DNA from: JBBQUP01 sp038212305
Lineage (GTDB): Bacteria > Bacteroidota > Bacteroidia > Bacteroidales > Marinilabiliaceae
Assembly (NCBI GenBank): GCA_038212305.1
Contig: JBBQUP010000044.1
Location: 1 to 27,633 of the forward strand
DNA: 27,633 nt
Direction of reading: 5' to 3'
Shown: piece by piece, positions 1-6,941 of the stretch
How the letters are laid out: each line of letters opens with the position of its first letter
Position numbering within the stretch: position 1 is the first letter of the stretch
Position numbers and translations under genes: made by a program
Notes under the pieces: model-generated
Databases searched by the model: none
The model's input: only the letters and a program-made list of their open reading frames with translations
Told to the model about the DNA's origin: nothing

Positions 1-62
1 GGGAATCGAACCCCTGTTTCAAGAATGAAAATCTTGTGTCCTAACCCCTAGACGAAGGGACC
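1..62 (-). tRNA. tRNA-Glu (anticodon TTC), 3' end cut off by the window edge
   Basis: Read on the minus strand from position 62, the sequence folds as a tRNA: acceptor 5' strand GGTCCCT, a D arm with GTC/GAC stem and AGGGGTTA loop, and an anticodon stem CAAGA/TCTTG around loop TTTTCAT. That loop gives anticodon TTC, hence glutamate. The T arm follows, with the invariant TTCGATTC loop. The last dozen or so bases (rest of the T stem, acceptor 3' strand) lie beyond position 1. The gene diverges from metK. Confidence 0.95.
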
Positions 63-104
63 AATTGCTTTTGAACCGTGTTGTTTGGTTTTCAAATGCG
101 GATG

Positions 105-135
105 CAAAGATATGGCAAATTTGAAAATCTCCAAA
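105..135 (-). promoter_or_regulatory. Promoter of tRNA-Glu, perfect Bacteroidota consensus
   Basis: On the minus strand there is TTTG (135–132), exactly 19 bases, then TATCTTTG (112–105). This fits the Bacteroidota sigma-ABfr consensus TTTG–N19-21–TAnnTTTG at every conserved base. Transcription would start near 98, about 36 bases before the tRNA 5' end, leaving a short leader for processing. The match is visible directly; its use as the tRNA promoter is inferred from position. Confidence 0.72.
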
Positions 136-318
136 CATATCTCAGAAAAAATTAGAAAAAAAATAGCATTAATCTTTTTGACGTAAAATAAATAAAAATA
201 ATGAAGTGTAATTCATTGAAATATAGATGTATAATTGGCTTGCTTGAGTTTGATAGTCAAGTTAGAACTTAAGAAGTGTTTTTTTATTAATGTGAACATT
301 TAATTGTTTTCGATTGTT
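136..318. other. AT-rich intergenic stretch, nothing recognised
   Basis: This lies between the two divergent promoters of tRNA-Glu and metK. I saw no convincing reading frame, strong hairpin or repeat in it. An apparent frame running from 304 into metK is a shadow of the riboswitch and the metK start. Confidence 0.6.
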
Positions 319-349
319 TTTGGTGTCGAAATAAATTTTTGTTTCTTTG
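319..349 (+). promoter_or_regulatory. Probable metK promoter
   Basis: TTTG at 319–322, a 19-base spacer, then TTTCTTTG at 342–349. This matches TTTG–N19–TAnnTTTG with one mismatch (T for A in the -7 box). Transcription is predicted to start around 355–358, immediately before the first stem of the SAM-II riboswitch at 360, where a riboswitch-controlled transcript should begin. The agreement of the two signals makes each more believable. Confidence 0.5.
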
Positions 350-357
350 TACTAGAA

Positions 358-408
358 AAAGTGGAAGGATTTGTCAGCTTGCAACCACTAAAAAAAATGC
401 TAAAACGC
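358..408 (+). promoter_or_regulatory. SAM-II riboswitch (metA-type RNA motif) in the metK leader
   Basis: The leader contains the SAM-II layout. A P1 stem AGTGG (360–364) pairs with CCACT (385–389). Its loop carries GATTTGT (368–374) and GCTTGCAA (377–384). After P1 come an A-rich linker (390–397) and then GCTAAAA (399–405), the segment that pairs back into the P1 loop as the pseudoknot. These conserved blocks and their order are those I know from SAM-II RNAs of Alphaproteobacteria and Bacteroidota. SAM-II normally sequesters the ribosome-binding region when S-adenosylmethionine is bound, so this would be product feedback on metK. The metK start is about 85 bases downstream, longer than usual for occlusion of a start site. 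Confidence 0.82.
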
Positions 409-491
409 ATGTCGTCTAAGCCCACCTCTTTTTCTCCGCAATTATTTAAATGTAAAACTAATGCCTTAAGGCAGTATAAATCTATTGTGTT

Positions 492-1742
492 ATGGGATAT
501 TTATTCACATCAGAATCGGTGTCAGAGGGACATCCTGATAAAGTGGCCGATCAAATTTCAGATGCCATATTAGACGACTTGTTGCGCCAAGATCCTGAAT
601 CGAAGGTGGCTTGCGAAACCTTGGTGACTACAGGATTAGTAGTAGTGAGTGGCGAGATTAAAACAGCAGGATATGTAGCTGTGCAAAAAGTAGCTCGCGA
701 TGTTATTAAACGAATTGGCTATACCAAAGCCGAATATATGTTCGATTCAGGTTCATGTGGCGTAATCTCTACCTTACACGAGCAATCGGCTGATATTAAT
801 CAGGGTGTTGAGCGTGCCAATCCAGACGATCAAGGTGCTGGCGATCAAGGTATGATGTTTGGCTATGCTTGTCGCGAAACCGATGATTTAATGCCATTGC
901 CATTGTATTTGTCGCATTTGTTACTACTTGAGTTAGCTGCTATTCGTCGCGAAGGTAAGTTCATGACTTATTTGCGTCCCGATTCAAAGTCGCAAGTAAC
1001 CTTAGAATATAACGATGCAAATGTACCTGTTGGTATTCATACCATTGTTGTATCTACTCAACACGACGATTTTGATGTTGACGACAAGATGTTGGCAACA
1101 ATTCGTCTTGATGTTAAAAATGTTTTAATCCCTCGAGTAAAAGCTAAATTATCTGCATCTAATCAACAGCTATTCGAAAAGGAGTATATTTTGCATGTTA
1201 ACCCAACTGGTAAATTTGTTATTGGAGGTCCACATGGAGATACAGGCTTGACAGGTCGTAAAATTATTGTTGATACATATGGAGGAAAAGGCGCACATGG
1301 TGGCGGAGCTTTTTCGGGCAAGGACTCATCGAAAGTAGATCGTTCAGCAGCTTATGCCGCTCGTCATATTGCTAAAAATTTAGTGGCGGCAGGTGTTGCA
1401 TCCGAAGTGCTGGTGCAGGTGGCTTATGCCATTGGAGTAGCTCAACCTGTTGGATTGTATGTTAATACATATGGAACCTCAGCTGCTAAGTTAACAGATG
1501 GAGAAATAGCTGAAAAAATTAAAGAACTCTTTGATATGCGCCCTGCAGCAATTATTCGTCGCTTTGGATTAAAAAACCCAATTTTTGAAGCCACTGCTGC
1601 TTATGGTCACATGGGACGAAAACCATATACTCAAAAGGTTAAGGTGATGCAAGATGGCAAAGAGATCGAAAAAGAAGTTGAGTTTTTTGCATGGGAAAAA
1701 TTGGACTATGTGGATGTAATCAAAAAAACATTTTCGTTATAA
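492..1742 (+). CDS. metK: S-adenosylmethionine synthetase
   Basis: Makes S-adenosylmethionine from ATP and L-methionine in the cytosol as a homotetramer. Family landmarks are in place: GHPDK near residues 14–18 (ATP binding), the GAGDQGMMFGYA block at about 116–127, and the glycine-rich phosphate-binding loop GGGAFSGKDSSKVDRS at about 271–286. All three MetK domains are present. At 416 residues it is longer than the 384-residue E. coli enzyme, as is usual in Bacteroidota. The ATG at 492 starts exactly at the conserved N-terminus (MGYLFTSESVSEGHPDK). No Shine-Dalgarno is seen. It is monocistronic: its own promoter and SAM-II riboswitch upstream, a strong terminator directly after it. Confidence 0.98.
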   Translation: MGYLFTSESVSEGHPDKVADQISDAILDDLLRQDPESKVACETLVTTGLVVVSGEIKTAGYVAVQKVARDVIKRIGYTKAEYMFDSGSCGVISTLHEQSADINQGVERANPDDQGAGDQGMMFGYACRETDDLMPLPLYLSHLLLLELAAIRREGKFMTYLRPDSKSQVTLEYNDANVPVGIHTIVVSTQHDDFDVDDKMLATIRLDVKNVLIPRVKAKLSASNQQLFEKEYILHVNPTGKFVIGGPHGDTGLTGRKIIVDTYGGKGAHGGGAFSGKDSSKVDRSAAYAARHIAKNLVAAGVASEVLVQVAYAIGVAQPVGLYVNTYGTSAAKLTDGEIAEKIKELFDMRPAAIIRRFGLKNPIFEATAAYGHMGRKPYTQKVKVMQDGKEIEKEVEFFAWEKLDYVDVIKKTFSL

Positions 1743-1764
1743 ACGAATTAATAGTTATTATTTT

Positions 1765-1799
1765 AAGGGGATGATCAAGGACGATCATCCCCTTTTTTT
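1765..1799 (+). terminator. Intrinsic terminator after metK
   Basis: A 12-bp perfect stem, AAGGGGATGATC (1765–1776) with GATCATCCCCTT (1783–1794), closes a six-base loop and is followed by a T run ending at 1799. It separates metK from the polysaccharide block. Confidence 0.93.
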
Positions 1800-1877
1800 A
1801 TCGATATATGTAAAACTGCATTTTTTTCATCTACTTTATGTTATTTTCGTTCGTTCGAATGATTGAATATAAATTTA

Positions 1878-3338
1878 ATGGGAATAAAAAAAGAGTTTTT
1901 AAAAGATACGGTGGTTTATGGATTGGGTAGTGGACTAAAAAAATTCATTGGCCTTTTGCTATTGCCATTTTACACTCGAGCTTTAACCATCGAGGAGTTT
2001 GGTATCATTGAAACTTTATCGACTTTTGTAATGCTTGCCACCGCATTTTATGGTTTGGGATTAGATGCTGCTGGAGGTTACTATTTTTTTAAAGCAGGAA
2101 AGCAAAAAGGCGATGTTATTTATACCATATTCATTATTCGACTTTTAACATTCATACCTTCCATTATCCCCTTGTTTTTTTGTTCGCAAATTTCAGTTTT
2201 ACTTTTCGATTCACCTCAATATGCTTGGGCCGTCGGGTTTTCGTTGATTTTAATTCCTATTTCAATATTAATGGAGGAACAGGGACGGTTATTTCGATAT
2301 TATCGTCAACCGTGGCTATTTTCGTTATCAACTATTATAAAGTCGGTCAGCAATGTTGCGTTGGGAATTTGGTTGGTAGTTATCTTAAAACAGGGTGTTG
2401 ATGGGTCGATGATTGCCCGTATTGTGAGTTCGGTGGTAGTGATTGTTGTGACTTGGTTGTTCTTTAATAAAGATAAATACTCCTATCATTTTTCAAAAAC
2501 GTGGGCTAGAACCATGCTTAAGTTTGGATTTCCATTTGTGTGGTCGGCCATGTCGGTTTGGATTTTGCAGGTTTCGGATCGGTTTTTTCTATTACGATAC
2601 AGCACGCTCGAAGAAATTGGGAAATACTCTATCGGTAGCACTTTTTCGCAGCCTGTGATGCTACTAAATATGGCTGTTCAAATGAGTTTTAGTGTATTGT
2701 TTTTTAGCGTTTATCACAAAGAAACAGATGCAGGAAAACCCAATTCTCGGAAAATGGCTATCGACATATTCAATATTTATTTGGTTTTAAGTGTTTTTGT
2801 ATCTGTGTTTGTATCTGTTTTCAGTATCGAAGCTGTAGGCATTATAACAACCGAGGCATATGTTCCAGGAGCGGTTGCTATTCCGTTTTTAGCGTTTTCC
2901 TTAATAGCCGAACAATCCTATCAAACCATGGCTCCAGGTATTGTATTATCTGAAAAAACCTGGCATTTTTCATGGATCACAGGTTTGGCTGCATCCATTA
3001 ATATTGGATTAAATTTTTATGCTATTCCCAAGTGGGGATTTTTAGGAGCATCAGTAACCACATTTATATCTTTTGTTATTTATTGGGTCGTTAAAGTCAT
3101 CGTAGCTAATCGGTATTTTACAATTAATTATCCTTACTATCGTATCGGAATTTATTATTTGATGATGTTCTTTTTATCACTGATTCCATCCGTTTTTTGG
3201 TATTTTAATTTGGGACATGTATCTTATACTATTAAAATTGGCATTGTATTGTTATCCATTGCAATGCCTTTGGTGTTGAATCTTATTAAATTCAGTAGAG
3301 TTAAAGAAATTGTTGTTCAAATGTTATCAAAAATATGA
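1878..3338 (+). CDS. wzx: Wzx-type polysaccharide flippase (MOP superfamily)
   Basis: Expected to flip undecaprenyl-pyrophosphate-linked repeat units across the inner membrane. The roughly 486-residue product is almost entirely hydrophobic, with about 12–14 membrane segments. Its N-terminus (KDTVVYGLGSGLKKFIG, then LLLPFYTRALTIEEFGI) has the order seen in PF01943/PF13440 flippases. The frame can be extended to a TTG at 1863, but the ATG at 1878 begins exactly at the usual family start and is preferred. It is the first gene of the block, 78 bases after the metK terminator. Its TGA overlaps the next ATG by four bases. No clear promoter was found; TATTTTCG near 1842 is only a weak -7 candidate. 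Confidence 0.92.
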   Translation: MGIKKEFLKDTVVYGLGSGLKKFIGLLLLPFYTRALTIEEFGIIETLSTFVMLATAFYGLGLDAAGGYYFFKAGKQKGDVIYTIFIIRLLTFIPSIIPLFFCSQISVLLFDSPQYAWAVGFSLILIPISILMEEQGRLFRYYRQPWLFSLSTIIKSVSNVALGIWLVVILKQGVDGSMIARIVSSVVVIVVTWLFFNKDKYSYHFSKTWARTMLKFGFPFVWSAMSVWILQVSDRFFLLRYSTLEEIGKYSIGSTFSQPVMLLNMAVQMSFSVLFFSVYHKETDAGKPNSRKMAIDIFNIYLVLSVFVSVFVSVFSIEAVGIITTEAYVPGAVAIPFLAFSLIAEQSYQTMAPGIVLSEKTWHFSWITGLAASINIGLNFYAIPKWGFLGASVTTFISFVIYWVVKVIVANRYFTINYPYYRIGIYYLMMFFLSLIPSVFWYFNLGHVSYTIKIGIVLLSIAMPLVLNLIKFSRVKEIVVQMLSKI

Positions 3339-4735
3339 GTGCTATCTTAATATTGCTTCTTGGCACAATACTCCTATTTATTTCAGTTAAGTACATTTGG
3401 CAATATCCCGATTTCTTTTTTTGGTTATTTCTAATGCTGCTTTTTGACCCAAGCGGTTATTTTACCATTTATTTCGATAAAGCATCGTGGGGTGGACTCT
3501 ATTATGGCGATTTGTTTATGGTATTGTGCTTTATCCCTTTTTTCTCGCCCAAAGTAGATAAAACGCCTTTGTGGCGCGATGGTATTTTTAAGTGGTTGTT
3601 AGGTATTCAATTGATATTTATGCTCTATCATTTGTTTATATATGGATGGATTGTACCGGGGCATAGCGCTGATTATTTTCTTCGATTTGTATTAATACGT
3701 GAACGCACCAGTATATTTGGCTTTATTATTCTTATTCCAGCTTTTATATTTTGCCTGCGACGTGTTGGATTATTGATTGATATGTTGGTCTTCATCTCCT
3801 TTGGTGTTTATTTCGTGCATTACATCGATTTATTGGCTGGTACAGAGATGCTCCCCATTATGTCGTTTGAACGCTATGAAGGTAGCGGCATTATGCGATA
3901 CAGCCTTGAGTCAACAGGAATTTCGGAGTTCACCATTCCGTTGGCGATGTATTTATTTTTCACCAAAACACCCTATAAGTATAAAAACTTCTTGTACCTC
4001 ACGGCAGCCATGGTTTTTGGTGGAATTGTGTTGGCCTTAACAAAGAGTGTTTTCATTACTTTGGCTGCGTTAATGTCCACCGTTTTTTACATCCTCTATA
4101 AATGGTTCAATTATCCAATTTCCAACTTGATTAAAAAAGGGGCATTTTTTTTACTTCTACTCATTTCGGTATTGTTAGTGACTTTTCCAAAATACATTGA
4201 GTATGCCGCACGGTTAGGCGAAGATATTTACTTGATAGCAACAGGGCAGCCCTATACATCGGGTGAAGTAGAGGCGCGATTGAACAATCAAGTGCCTGCT
4301 CATTTAAGCATTATTCGCGAAGCTCCATTTTTTGGTGCAGGAGCAAGTAATCGCGACTATGTATCATTAAAATTTGATGAAACGGATTACGATGTTACCG
4401 ATTTGCCGATTACTGGGCATATTGCCTATTTTGGATTTCTGGGGATGGCACTTTACAGCATACTTTATGTGCTAATTATTCGGTTGTTGATTAAAATTTC
4501 TCGATTTGTAAAACGACAAATGTCGTTGGATTTTGTGATGAACCATCAAATGGAGCTGATAATGATTGTATTAGGATTTGGATATTTTGTTAAATCATTT
4601 ATTTTCCGTCCGAACTACTTATTTGTTGAGTTAGCCTATGGACGGATGATTTTCAACTTTTTTATTGCCATGCTAATAGCTGCCTATTATCGGCTGAGAG
4701 TGAGTTATTTCAATGAAAATAATCGCATTACATAG
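3335..4735 (+). CDS. wzy: O-antigen polymerase/ligase-like membrane protein (Wzy candidate)
   Basis: A 466-residue integral membrane protein with roughly 10–12 hydrophobic segments and a large extracytoplasmic loop at about residues 290–365. That loop contains AHLSIIREAPFFGAG, resembling the conserved region of Wzy_C/O-antigen ligase proteins (PF04932). The role inferred is periplasmic polymerisation of repeat units, or ligation to a lipid carrier. The two cannot be told apart from sequence alone, but direct coupling to the flippase (ATGA overlap) and the absence of another candidate favour Wzy. Confidence 0.82.
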   Translation: MSAILILLLGTILLFISVKYIWQYPDFFFWLFLMLLFDPSGYFTIYFDKASWGGLYYGDLFMVLCFIPFFSPKVDKTPLWRDGIFKWLLGIQLIFMLYHLFIYGWIVPGHSADYFLRFVLIRERTSIFGFIILIPAFIFCLRRVGLLIDMLVFISFGVYFVHYIDLLAGTEMLPIMSFERYEGSGIMRYSLESTGISEFTIPLAMYLFFTKTPYKYKNFLYLTAAMVFGGIVLALTKSVFITLAALMSTVFYILYKWFNYPISNLIKKGAFFLLLLISVLLVTFPKYIEYAARLGEDIYLIATGQPYTSGEVEARLNNQVPAHLSIIREAPFFGAGASNRDYVSLKFDETDYDVTDLPITGHIAYFGFLGMALYSILYVLIIRLLIKISRFVKRQMSLDFVMNHQMELIMIVLGFGYFVKSFIFRPNYLFVELAYGRMIFNFFIAMLIAAYYRLRVSYFNENNRIT

Positions 4736-4904
4736 ATGTACTTTTTTAGCAGTTATTTATCAACTTCACTTGCAGCAAATGTAAGTGAACTGAATTTTAG
4801 TACAAAAAGAAGAGCGGATTTTAACTACATTTATCATTCGTTAGTAAACGGTCAAACTATGAATGTGTTTTTCGTTTAATGAGGTTACTGAAAAACATAC
4901 ACAA
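4736..4904. other. 169-base gap inside the polysaccharide block
   Basis: No gene is apparent. The gap contains a 10-bp hairpin at 4765–4789, listed separately. No strong TAnnTTTG promoter box was found. Confidence 0.5.
4765..4789 (+). repeat. Inverted repeat / RNA hairpin between wzy and the first deacetylase gene
   Basis: TTCACTTGCA (4765–4774) pairs with TGTAAGTGAA (4780–4789) over ten base pairs including one G·U, around the loop GCAAA. It is followed by CTGAATTTTAG rather than a clean T run, so it is a weak terminator at best. A processing, stabilising or attenuating hairpin is equally possible. Confidence 0.45.
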
Positions 4905-5933
4905 ATGAAGTCTATTGTTTTAACTATCGATTACGAACTTTATTTCGGTTCAGATTCTGGAACTGTTGAGAATTGCATGATTCGTCCTACGCGTAAATTA
5001 ATGCAACTGCTTGAACGACATGGTGCAAAAGCTACTGTGTTTTGGGATGTTTTGCACTATTACCGCTTGTGCGAAATGACTCATGTTCCTGAATTAAAAA
5101 TTGATAAGGATTTGATTGAGGACCAAATAGACTCTTTGCTTAGAGCGGGACACGATGTTCAATTACACATCCATCCACATTGGCTTGATGCAAAGTGGGA
5201 TGGATTTCGGTGGATTTTTGATTATAAGCGGTTTCGGCTACAGTCGCTAAACGAAATTGATGATGCCGAAGATATAAATACAATTTTAGGCTGCGTTACC
5301 AAGGGACATCAATTAATTGAAACGTTTTGCCGTACTGTAATTGCAGATTATAAAGTGATTGGTTTTAGAGCAGGTGCCTATGCCATTGAGCCTTTTCGTC
5401 CCATGAAAAATGCGTTATTAGCAAATGGCATTGTTTATGATTCATCGGTTGGGAATGGAATGTTTAATACAAACCACATCTTAGGATACGATTTTCGATC
5501 GGTTCCTGTTCAGCAACATTATCGTTTTAGTAACACCGTTATGGAGCGCGACGATCATGGGGCATTTCTTGAATTCCCAATTGGCACTGTTCATCTTTCT
5601 TTAATTCGCAAACTATATTTCGCCTTGTTGCGTCGCGTGAAGTACCTTAATCCCGGAAAGTATGGCGACGGGCGTCCATTGGAAGACTCTCCATCTGGAC
5701 GATCAAAAACATTGGCGAACCGATTAAAACCTAGCTATTCGCAGTTAACAGCTGATAATAGTTTTCCTGAAAAATGGAATTATTTAGTAAAAAAAGCGTT
5801 AGCGAATAGCGTGGTTATTATACATCCTAAAAACCTTAGTCCTTTTGGTATTGCTATGATTGAGCAATCGTTAAACGATAAAAAAGTGCAATTCATTTCG
5901 TTAAAAGACCGTTTAAATGAAATTGGATTGTAG
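4905..5933 (+). CDS. Polysaccharide deacetylase-like (NodB-fold) protein
   Basis: Probably a carbohydrate esterase-4-like hydrolase that deacetylates a sugar of the repeat unit or a lipid-linked precursor. Using the ATG at 4905 (342 residues), the first strand carries TIDYE with Asp9. HIHPHW at residues 88–93 gives the metal-binding His cluster, and GFRAGAYAIEPF matches the third NodB motif. HPKNL near the C-terminus supplies the late catalytic His. It resembles WalW-type deacetylases of LPS core loci. No signal peptide is visible, implying cytosolic action. A start at 4863 is possible, but its extra 14 residues precede the first beta strand without conserved character. The 3' end overlaps the next gene by 17 bases. 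Confidence 0.8.
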   Translation: MKSIVLTIDYELYFGSDSGTVENCMIRPTRKLMQLLERHGAKATVFWDVLHYYRLCEMTHVPELKIDKDLIEDQIDSLLRAGHDVQLHIHPHWLDAKWDGFRWIFDYKRFRLQSLNEIDDAEDINTILGCVTKGHQLIETFCRTVIADYKVIGFRAGAYAIEPFRPMKNALLANGIVYDSSVGNGMFNTNHILGYDFRSVPVQQHYRFSNTVMERDDHGAFLEFPIGTVHLSLIRKLYFALLRRVKYLNPGKYGDGRPLEDSPSGRSKTLANRLKPSYSQLTADNSFPEKWNYLVKKALANSVVIIHPKNLSPFGIAMIEQSLNDKKVQFISLKDRLNEIGL

Positions 5934-6864
5934 CAATAAAAGTGACTTTAGGGTCGCAGCCTCCATTGTACTGTACAACGAGAAACGTCACATTCCTCGG
6001 TTGGTTAACTCGCTTTTAAAGCAACGTCATGTTATAAACGATGTGTATGTTTATGATAATCAATCGACAGATGGTTGTGCCGATTTGATAATAGAGATGC
6101 TACCAACCATATTATTAGAGCGATCGAATGAAAATGGTGGGTTTGCTAAAGGTCATAATGTTAATGCAAAAAAAGCCTTTGAGAATGGGTCGGACTTACT
6201 TCTCATATTAAATACCGATGTGGAATTTGACGAGGCATTTGTAGCGGTTCTCCTTACTCAGGCCAAAAAACATGCTACTGTTGGTGTTTTTTGTCCCATG
6301 ATAATTGATGGCACATCGCCCATAGAAAATTTAAAACTGCAAGCTTTCCGAACCTATTTCTCCTTGTCGGGATTTACAAAGCGATATCCCGACTGGGGAC
6401 TTCAAGCGCGATATTGGGATCAGCTTCCCGAGGTGGTTGATGTGACTTTCCCTGTTGGTGCTGGTTTTATGATTCAAAAATGGTGCTATCAAACTGTTGG
6501 TTTGTGGAACGAAGAAGGTTTTATGTATGGTGAAGAGATAGATTTTGCCTATCGATTGCGAAAAAATCAAATTAAAGTTAAAGCGGTTCGGGATGCTCGA
6601 TTAATACATCTTCATGATTGGTCGAACCAAAGGTCCGATAAATATGCGTTTGAATATTATTATATCAATAGAAACCGAATTCTTTTTTTCAAGCGTCATG
6701 GCTTATACCAATGGTTGATATGGTTTTTATTGGGTCAATTAGCTGTTGCACCAATTAAGATTCGATGGCTCATGAAAAAAGGAGGAAGAAGTTTTGCAAA
6801 ATATTATTATCTAGGTATTTACAGAGGTTTGCTAGGCGAAATAGGGCGTTCCAAAACTCTCTGA
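5917..6864 (+). CDS. Glycosyltransferase family 2 (rhamnosyltransferase-like)
   Basis: A GT-A fold enzyme of 315 residues, predicted to add one sugar to the undecaprenyl-linked repeat unit at the cytoplasmic face. The N-terminal strand VAASIVLYNE, the YDNQSTDG nucleotide-binding turn and the LNTDVEFDE block (a DxD equivalent) are in order. GEEIDFAYRLRK near residue 205–216 holds the acidic catalytic pair typical of WbbL-like enzymes. A hydrophobic stretch near residues 265–285 may anchor it to the membrane. The donor and acceptor cannot be read from sequence. Its start lies inside the preceding deacetylase gene, so the two are probably translationally coupled. Confidence 0.9.
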   Translation: MKLDCSNKSDFRVAASIVLYNEKRHIPRLVNSLLKQRHVINDVYVYDNQSTDGCADLIIEMLPTILLERSNENGGFAKGHNVNAKKAFENGSDLLLILNTDVEFDEAFVAVLLTQAKKHATVGVFCPMIIDGTSPIENLKLQAFRTYFSLSGFTKRYPDWGLQARYWDQLPEVVDVTFPVGAGFMIQKWCYQTVGLWNEEGFMYGEEIDFAYRLRKNQIKVKAVRDARLIHLHDWSNQRSDKYAFEYYYINRNRILFFKRHGLYQWLIWFLLGQLAVAPIKIRWLMKKGGRSFAKYYYLGIYRGLLGEIGRSKTL

Positions 6865-6941
6865 TTCTTTTGTAATAATATCAAAATAACTGAAATCAAT
6901 TCATCTGTTGTTAATTTTCAAAACCTAAACTAAGTGTTTTT

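Noticed and set aside
1..62. tRNA-Glu as the attachment site of an integrated element carrying the polysaccharide block
   Set aside because: No integrase and no repeated tRNA 3' end were seen, and metK with its own controls lies between.
358..420. SAM-I (S-box) riboswitch as an alternative for the metK leader
   Set aside because: The four-helix junction and long P1 of SAM-I are absent; the compact single stem with downstream GCTAAAA fits SAM-II.
304..573. 89-codon plus-strand frame overlapping the metK start
   Set aside because: It covers the promoter, the SAM-II riboswitch and the first codons of metK in another frame; the product has no protein-like pattern.
1863..1877. TTG start for the flippase
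   Set aside because: It adds five residues before the conserved N-terminus; the ATG at 1878 is a better start.
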